Assembly (NCBI RefSeq): GCF_019599265.1
Contig: NZ_JAHZTC010000028.1
Coordinates: 1-45,495 of the forward strand
Reading direction: 5' to 3'
Source of the DNA: Pontibacter sp. HSC-14F20
GTDB lineage: Bacteria > Bacteroidota > Bacteroidia > Cytophagales > Hymenobacteraceae
DNA length: 45,495 nt
This document shows positions 40,423 to 45,495 of the stretch, in pieces (within the stretch, counting starts at the first letter, position 1; each line of letters opens with the position of its first letter). The notes beneath the pieces are model-generated. The model ran no database searches and was not told the DNA's origin. It worked only from the letters and a program-made list of their open reading frames with translations. The position numbers and the translations under genes are program-made.

Positions 40423-41697
40423 CTATCTCACATAAACAGTCTGAATCTCACTTAATCTGGTGGAATAGCATGGCGACTTGAACTCGCTTTTTAGCTGCCA
40501 TGAATTATCAATGTCTTGGGTAGCCACCCCCACTCTGCCTCTGCCGAATCTGTCGGTTAGTCCATCCATGACAGATATCAGCCTCGCATGCTTTTCTCTG
40601 TCCACCGTATCCAACAGGTCAAGCTGTATTTGGTTCTCTGTCACAATTTCGGACACAATCACACCTGACTTTTTATACCAGTAGCCATCCCGATAGATTT
40701 CTTTCAAAGCGATGCTGGCGTAGTGGATTAGCTCGATGTCGAAGTTGGTGGCGACAGGCAGGGCGACAGTTTTGCTGTTGTAGTACTGCATGTCGTTCTC
40801 TGAAAAGCGGTTGGTATGGATAAACACGGTAATAAGATTGGCGCAACTCTTCTGCTGGCGCAGTTTCTTGGCGCACTTGGCTGCGTAGGAAGCCGTAGAT
40901 TCTCGCAACTCATCGAATGTGTTTACTTTCTTTCCGAAGCTTCTGGATGTGCAGATGTTCTGCTTCGGTGGAGCAACCTCGTCCAGTTCCAAGCAAGACT
41001 CGCCACGCAGTTCTTTCAGCAGCCGAACGCCCACGATGGTCATATGCTGCTTCACCCAATGCTCCGATAGCTTGGTGAAGTCGTGAGCGGTGTTGATGTT
41101 ACGCTTATTGAGGAACTTGGCGTATTGCCTACCGATACCCCAGACATCCTCGATTTTGGTCGCTTCTAATGCTTTCTGGATATGATAAGGGTCTGTTAGT
41201 ACCAGAACTCCATTCGCTTTAGTGGACTTCTTAGCGAGCCTGTTAGCCACCTTTGAAAGAGCCTTGGTTGGTGCCACCCCTAAGCTGACAGGAATACCAG
41301 TCCACTGCTGCACCATGCGATTTATCTCCCAAGCGTAGTTGTTTAAGTCGATGTCGTAGAAATCACCCAAATCCAGAAAGCACTCGTCGATGGAGTAAAC
41401 CTCTACATTGGGGGTAAACAGGGAGAGCGTTTGCATCACCCGGTCCGACATGTCGCCGTACAGCACGTAGTTCGATGAGAAAGCATGCAGGTGCCCCCGC
41501 TCCACCAGGTGCCGGATTTTGAAGTACGGCTCGCCCAAGGGGATGCCCAGGGCTTTGGCCTCGTTGCTCCGGGCGATCACGCAGCCATCGTTGTTGGAGA
41601 GTACCACCACCGGCCTGCCGTTCAGCACCGGGTCGAATACGCGCTCACAGGAGGCATAGAAGTTGTTGCAGTCGCACAAGGCGTACAGGGTGCTCAT
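40423..41697 (-). CDS. umuC: Y-family DNA polymerase UmuC
   Basis: With ATG 41697 ([20 protein letters not shown]) this is a 424-residue translesion polymerase subunit. Catalytic acids are D9 in the first motif and D104/E105 in [11 protein letters not shown]. The fingers/palm block [20 protein letters not shown] and the HhH-type segment [14 protein letters not shown] are typical. The C-terminal domain follows and is complete. The start overlaps the umuD stop by 4 bp (ATGA). Confidence 0.95.
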   Translation of the reverse strand: MSTLYALCDCNNFYASCERVFDPVLNGRPVVVLSNNDGCVIARSNEAKALGIPLGEPYFKIRHLVERGHLHAFSSNYVLYGDMSDRVMQTLSLFTPNVEVYSIDECFLDLGDFYDIDLNNYAWEINRMVQQWTGIPVSLGVAPTKALSKVANRLAKKSTKANGVLVLTDPYHIQKALEATKIEDVWGIGRQYAKFLNKRNINTAHDFTKLSEHWVKQHMTIVGVRLLKELRGESCLELDEVAPPKQNICTSRSFGKKVNTFDELRESTASYAAKCAKKLRQQKSCANLITVFIHTNRFSENDMQYYNSKTVALPVATNFDIELIHYASIALKEIYRDGYWYKKSGVIVSEIVTENQIQLDLLDTVDREKHARLISVMDGLTDRFGRGRVGVATQDIDNSWQLKSEFKSPCYSTRLSEIQTVYVR

Positions 41698-42158
41698 TGC
41701 CTGACCGGTTTGTGCAGGATCCAGACCACCACACCCCATACACGCAGGTCCATCTCCTCGGTTACTTCGATGGGTTTGTATGCGGGGTTAGCCGGTGCCA
41801 GGAAAACCTGTTGGCCTATCTTTTTGAAGGTTTTGAGGGTGAATTCTCCATCCAGAAAGCAGACCACGGGCATGCCATCCGACGCTTTGAGGGACTTGTC
41901 TATCACCAGAATATCGCCGTCGCGGATATTGGCATCTGTCATGGAGTTTCCCTTTACACGCATCATAAAGGTAGAGGTCGGGTTCTGGATTAAGTACTTT
42001 CCCAGGTCAATGCGCCCCTCCAGGTAATCATCCGCGGGAGAGGGGAATCCGGCAGAGACGGAGTAGGCGAAAAGAGGAAGCTGGAGCTCCTCCAGGTACT
42101 CGAAACATAGCTGCTCCAACAGGCACGACTCGAGGGGAATAATTTTAGCGCTGCACAT
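41694..42158 (-). CDS. umuD: UmuD-type S24 peptidase
   Basis: Starting at ATG 42158 ([20 protein letters not shown]), this is 154 residues. The self-cleavage site is A36-G37 in SVSAGFPSP. The catalytic Ser72 lies in RVKGNSM and the general-base Lys in [10 protein letters not shown] (around K109). After RecA-stimulated cleavage it would activate UmuC for error-prone synthesis. It is the first gene of the umuDC operon; the longer frame to 42212 lacks family character. Confidence 0.93.
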   Translation of the reverse strand: MCSAKIIPLESCLLEQLCFEYLEELQLPLFAYSVSAGFPSPADDYLEGRIDLGKYLIQNPTSTFMMRVKGNSMTDANIRDGDILVIDKSLKASDGMPVVCFLDGEFTLKTFKKIGQQVFLAPANPAYKPIEVTEEMDLRVWGVVVWILHKPVRQ

Positions 42159-42514
42159 AGTAACGGTAATCTGAATTACAAATACTAATAAAGTTAGCAA
42201 ATAACTAAACAAACAATCAATAAGCTAAATATATTAGTTTTATTTATGCACAGCGTTCTGCAGCGAAGTAATAGCGGTATACTTTGGAAGGGAATATCTT
42301 TGGAAGAAAAATGATAGCAGCCCACCATGGCTAACCACTGGCTGTGTCGCAGCTAGCCCGGGCGGTATAAAACTGGACATATTTGTACGCCGGAAGCTTT
42401 AATTTATTTAGGCTAATAGCTGATTACATGGCATCTACAGGAGGTGGGTTTTTAAGTAAAGTTGTCTTCACCCATAGAGACTTTAGATCACAGGTGAACA
42501 GGAAGCGATCAGTC
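42159..42514. other. Divergent intergenic region with inverted repeat
   Basis: This is a 356-bp region between umuD and the interrupted secreted-protein gene. AGTTA-GCAAA-TAACT (42192-42206) is a perfect inverted repeat 34 bp before umuD and could be a damage-response operator. TATCTTTG at 42295-42302 fits the TAnnTTTG -7 box for plus-strand transcription. Confidence 0.4.
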
Positions 42515-43233
42515 ATGAAAACGCTGCTGACCTTCTCATTTGTTCTGTGTGCGACCCTGAATCTGAGGGCACAGCGCCTGTTCTCTGTTCTACACCTGAA
42601 TGGGGAAACTGCCGTGCGCAAGGGGCTGCCCAGGCATCTATCCGAAACCCGTACATTTTACAACACGGATGGGGTTGACATCAAGCAGGATATCACGGAG
42701 TTCGATAGGCTGGGCCTGCCTGTATCGCTGAAAGTGCTGGACGAGCGCAATCAAGTCGCCTCGGTGACCACCTTCCGGTACGACAGGGTGAATCGGGTCC
42801 TACTGGAGAAGCACCTGAGTCAGCTGAAGAAAAGGTTTCCGACAAACAAAGTCCGCACGGGCTACACCTATGATGCTTTTGGGCATTTGGTGAACAGCAC
42901 CCATTATAACCAGGAAGGGAATGTTGTAACACACGTGCATCTGACGGATGATTTAAGTGACGAATGATTTAAAAGGCCTGCCCACTGAATTGAGGCTGTA
43001 TGAGCCGCCCGGCAATCTGGTAGGAGTCGAGTTGGGTACGTACAGGCCAAGCGAGCATAAAGCCATCGTGCAGGTGGCCCATAGCAGGGGGGAGGTTCTA
43101 TCCACCGATACATTGAAAATAAGCTTTAAAAACGCGCATCACTTCAAGTTCCCAGCCACGACAAGGTATAATCAACAGGGGGATGTGATCGTGTCCCAGA
43201 GCAGATGGCGCGACGGGAGTATCCACCACAAGG
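42515..43233 (+). pseudogene. Secreted repeat protein, 5' part (split by IS)
   Basis: Starting at ATG 42515 with a signal peptide (MKTLLTFSFVLCATLNLRAQ), this encodes an exported protein. Its YD-like segments are RTGYTYDAFGHLVNSTHYNQ and TRYNQQGDVIVSQSRW. A one-base frameshift near 42965 changes frame from DDLSDE to NDLKGLPTELRLYEPPG. The gene is cut at 43233 by the IS element, and its 3' end resumes at 44503. Joining across the IS with one AGG copy removed gives HHK-EFDYKYDGMGNWVEQQ in frame. Confidence 0.8.
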
Positions 43234-43291
43234 TGGAACTGCTACATTTGAGTGGACAGAGAGTTAAGCGAAAAATCAATACCTTAACGCT

Positions 43292-43606
43292 ATGTCACAA
43301 GAGAGAAGAAAATTCGACAAAGAATTCAAGCTGATGGCTATAGAACTCAGCAAGACCAGAGAGAATATACAGGAGCTGGCCAAAGAGTTGGGCATTCGCC
43401 CTGAGCTGATCTACCGGTGGCGCTCAGAGCATCTGGAAAAGCCAGAAGGCAGTTTCACAGGCCACGGCAAAGCCAGGCACACGCCGGAGGAAGCCGAGAT
43501 AGCCAGGCTCAAGAAACAGCTCCGCGATGTGGAGCTGGAACGCGACATCCTAAAAAAGGCCATCAGCATCTTCTCCAGGGGAGACGGGAAATCTACGGGT
43601 TTATAA
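43292..43606 (+). CDS. IS3-family transposase OrfA
   Basis: This 104-residue DNA-binding part of the transposase has an N-terminal helix-turn-helix (RKFDKEFKLMAIELSKTREN, then IQELAKELGIRPELIYRWRS) and a C-terminal leucine-zipper-like coil (EIARLKKQLRDVELERDILK). An A6G run at 43552-43558 lies in the -1 frameshift position that in IS3 elements makes the OrfAB fusion. Confidence 0.93.
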   Translation: MSQERRKFDKEFKLMAIELSKTRENIQELAKELGIRPELIYRWRSEHLEKPEGSFTGHGKARHTPEEAEIARLKKQLRDVELERDILKKAISIFSRGDGKSTGL

Positions 43607-44469
43607 GCTCCCATAGTTCTAGGTTTCCCGTTGAGAAGATGTGTGAGGTGTTCAAAGTCAGCAGGAGCGGTTACTATAACTCTTTGAAAGGGACTGTGTC
43701 AAAAAGAGCCCGCGAGAACCAGCGGCTACTGTCCCTGATCAAGCAGGAGCACCAGAAGAGCAGGCAGCGTTACGGCAGCCCCAGGATAAATGAGGCCCTG
43801 AAAGCCAAAGAAGTCCGGGTTTCAAGACCCCGAGTAGCCCGGCTGATGAAACAGGCTCAAATCAAGGCCAAGACGGTAAGAAGATTCAGGATGGGCACAG
43901 ATTCAAGGCACAGTTTTGCCGTGAGCGGGAACCTGCTGAACCGAAACTTCTCGCCTGCGGCCCCTGGCCAGGCATGGGTGTCGGACATTACTTACATCAG
44001 AACCTTAGCGGGGTGGCTTTACCTGACAGTGGTGCTGGATTTGGCCGACAGGAAAGTAATTGGCTGGGCCCTGAGTGAGACGATGAGGGCAAAGGACACG
44101 ACAGTGGCGGCTTTGAGGATGGCCATCAGCAACAGGCCTGTGCTGGGGGAGCTCATCTTTCACTCTGACCGGGGCGTGCAATACGCCTGTGACGAGTTCA
44201 GAAAAGAGCTTCGGGCTTACCCCTTGATTCGCCAGAGCATGAGCCGCAGAGCCAACTGCTGGGACAACGCAGTGGCCGAGAGTTTCTTCAAGAGCCTGAA
44301 AACAGAGGTGGTTTACGGTACCAGGTTTATAGATCAGAGAGTGGCGGCAGTAGAGATCTTCGAGTACATCGAGATCTTCTACAACAGAGAAAGGCTCCAT
44401 TCTAGCCTGGGATACCGTACACCTAGGCAAATGGAAGAACTGTTAAACTGTAAACCTAGAGCAGCTTAA
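43558..44469 (+). CDS. IS3-family transposase OrfB (DDE catalytic part)
   Basis: Read by -1 frameshift from orfA, this frame supplies the integrase core (rve). It begins after the slip as GHQHLLQ, then IYGFISSHSSRFPVEKMCEV and the HTH_21-like RYGSPRINEALKAKEVRVSR. The DDE triad is in VSDITYIRTL, FHSDRGVQYA and NAVAESFFKSLKTE. The C-terminus NRERLHSSLGYRTPRQME is typical. There is no internal stop, so the element may still be active. No independent ATG near the 5' end is obvious. Confidence 0.92.
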   Translation, partial: GHQHLLQGRREIYGFISSHSSRFPVEKMCEVFKVSRSGYYNSLKGTVSKRARENQRLLSLIKQEHQKSRQRYGSPRINEALKAKEVRVSRPRVARLMKQAQIKAKTVRRFRMGTDSRHSFAVSGNLLNRNFSPAAPGQAWVSDITYIRTLAGWLYLTVVLDLADRKVIGWALSETMRAKDTTVAALRMAISNRPVLGELIFHSDRGVQYACDEFRKELRAYPLIRQSMSRRANCWDNAVAESFFKSLKTEVVYGTRFIDQRVAAVEIFEYIEIFYNRERLHSSLGYRTPRQMEELLNCKPRAA

Positions 44470-44499
44470 CCTTTTGTCCTCTTTTTTGTTGCAAGTCCA

Positions 44500-44639
44500 A
44501 GGAGTTCGATTACAAGTATGACGGGATGGGCAATTGGGTGGAGCAGCAGGCTTACGAGGTGACTTTCAAAAAGAGAGGGAAAAAGAACAGGAAATTGAAG
44601 TCGCTATTCCGAAGAGATATTAACTACTGGAATAGCTAG
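44500..44639 (+). pseudogene. Secreted repeat protein, 3' part (split by IS)
   Basis: After the second AGG copy the frame reads EFDYKYDGMGNWVEQQAYEV, then a Lys/Arg-rich tail and NYWNS with TAG at 44637-44639. It is the C-terminus of the gene that starts at 42515. The YDGMGNW motif is a usual ending of such YD-repeat-like exported proteins. Confidence 0.82.
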
Positions 44640-45148
44640 TATGGTGTGTCCGTATGGCTATGACACGCTCGATATGGCCTAGTAGTGTAATTGTTTTACA
44701 GTAACGATGCCTTTCACTAACCTTTTTACAGTGCTTTCTAATGTATTTACTGTTGCCTCTCCGAACTTTTTCACTCCCGGGAATGCTTCATGCGCCAAAC
44801 ACGGCAGCACAAAAGAAGCTCCAGGAAAAGAAGTTTCTTAATGGCTTTTGTTGTTACGCTGGTCCCGCTTTCAGTGGGAGGGGTGAGGACAGCAATAGGT
44901 AGACGCATGAGATTGGCAAAGGCGGACCTTAGGCTTGTCTTCCTGCGTGAGGAAGGGTGCCCGTAAGTTCTGAACAACTGGAACGGCGTTCCTCACAGGA
45001 GGTGTTATGCAGCTTGCTTGCCTCGGTGAGGTAAAAAACAAAAAAAAATTTAGAGGATTTACAGTCTGATGCAGAAGCAGTTGTGCTTTTGGAATGCTTG
45101 ATTTGCGGGGGAGGAGCGTGTGAACAGGAGAATAAAACTTGCATGCCG
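44640..45148. other. Intergenic region before the rRNA operon
   Basis: About 500 bp without a gene I can support. Short minus-strand frames exist but lack protein-like composition or family motifs. The stretch becomes very AT-rich around 45030-45065, as is common upstream of rRNA promoters. Confidence 0.5.
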
Positions 45149-45179
45149 TTTGCAAAATGAAATAGAATTCCTACCTTTG
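45149..45179 (+). promoter_or_regulatory. rRNA operon promoter
   Basis: TTTG at 45149-45152 and TACCTTTG at 45172-45179 are separated by 19 bp, matching the Bacteroidota -33/-7 consensus (TTTG ... TAnnTTTG) of the primary sigma factor. Transcription should start near 45186, giving a leader of about 255 nt before 16S rRNA. It is the clearest consensus promoter in the window. Confidence 0.85.
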
Positions 45180-45441
45180 CATCCCCTTAGAGAAACACAC
45201 GAAACGGTTTATTATAACATTTTGGTGATAGGCCTGGGGTGAGCGCCAGCTGGTGCGCTACGGAAAGGAAAGCTGTTCCTTTTCAAAAGTTCTTTGAAAG
45301 ATTGATTGAGACAGAAATTTAAGGTAATCCGAGCGGGAGATAACAACATCAACTGCGTCAATTCAAGAGAATTAAAAAGGAAAAGGCCGGGGTCGAACAG
45401 ACACATTGGTTATCGTAAGATGACCTGAAGAGTAACACTAC

Positions 45442-45495
<54 letters not shown>

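Larger units (their letters stand above)
43234..44499 (+). mobile_element. IS3-family insertion sequence, complete
   Basis: This 1266-bp element has imperfect terminal inverted repeats. The left end TGGAACTGCTACATTT (43234 on) and the complement of the right end TGGACTTGCAACAAAA (ending 44499) agree at 25 of 36 positions, the inner part being GTTAAGC. A 3-bp target duplication AGG flanks it (43231-43233 and 44500-44502). Two ORFs in the relation orfA / orfB at -1, with an A6G slippery run, give the usual IS3 layout. The precise excision reading of the host gene confirms the ends. Confidence 0.92.

Noticed and set aside
44771..45155. Minus-strand ORFs before the rRNA operon
   Set aside because: They are short, mutually overlapping, start inside AT-rich promoter-like DNA and show no protein-like features.

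Overview
The window is chromosomal DNA of a member of the Bacteroidota. The evidence is a CTnDOT-style tra/mob region, a SusC/SusD pair, promoters of the TAnnTTTG type, and a 16S rRNA gene that begins at the right-hand edge with the phylum's 5' sequence. The high GC and the gene content fit Cytophagales/Hymenobacteraceae (Pontibacter-like), but this placement is inference.

Region 1 (1-16936) is a conjugative element. On the minus strand run mobA, a wrecked relaxase (mobB), the coupling ATPase, rteC, and a tightly overlapped type IV secretion operon (traE-F-G-I-two TraI-like genes-traJ-K-M-N plus an accessory gene). On the plus strand are an HTH gene, a replication-type gene (both frameshifted) and an intact AAA-type ATPase. 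The pump looks intact. The DNA-processing side is broken, with a large in-gene deletion in the relaxase, so the element is probably immobile on its own.

Region 2 (16937-21368) is AT-rich accessory DNA. It holds the C-terminal scrap of a lantibiotic dehydratase, the C-terminal scrap of an integron-like tyrosine recombinase, and short repeats with RYYYAAC/GTTRRRY cores. Four small plus-strand units follow: a hypothetical gene with an early stop, a HigBA toxin-antitoxin pair, a membrane protein and an esterase. The layout resembles a decayed integron.

Region 3 (21369-31075) is the most interesting part. A full-length LanB dehydratase lies beside two paralogous signalling modules. Each has a LytS-type histidine kinase, a LytTR response regulator and, divergent from the kinase, a short unannotated Ser/Thr-rich peptide gene. 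The two peptides resemble each other and their upstream regions share sequence. No cysteine lies in the Thr-rich segments, and no LanC or dedicated transporter is present. One module keeps an intact Crp-like regulator; the other keeps only a scrap of one. I propose a dehydrated-peptide signalling or RiPP system.

Region 4 (31241-39818) carries MauE-like, DUF6520-like, SusD, SusC and TlpA-like genes, which look like an outer-membrane and redox module, followed by remnants of a second copy (SusC N-terminus, TlpA C-terminus) and two related small ORFs.

Region 5 (39819-45495) contains an XRE regulator with a nonsense codon and an operator-like repeat array, a tRNA 3' fragment, umuDC, and a secreted-protein gene split by a complete IS3-family element whose exact ends and 3-bp target duplication can be read. 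It ends with a strong rRNA promoter and the first bases of 16S rRNA.

Many frameshifts in region 1 lie at homopolymers, so some could be sequencing errors. The relaxase deletion, the IS insertion and the gene scraps cannot be explained that way.
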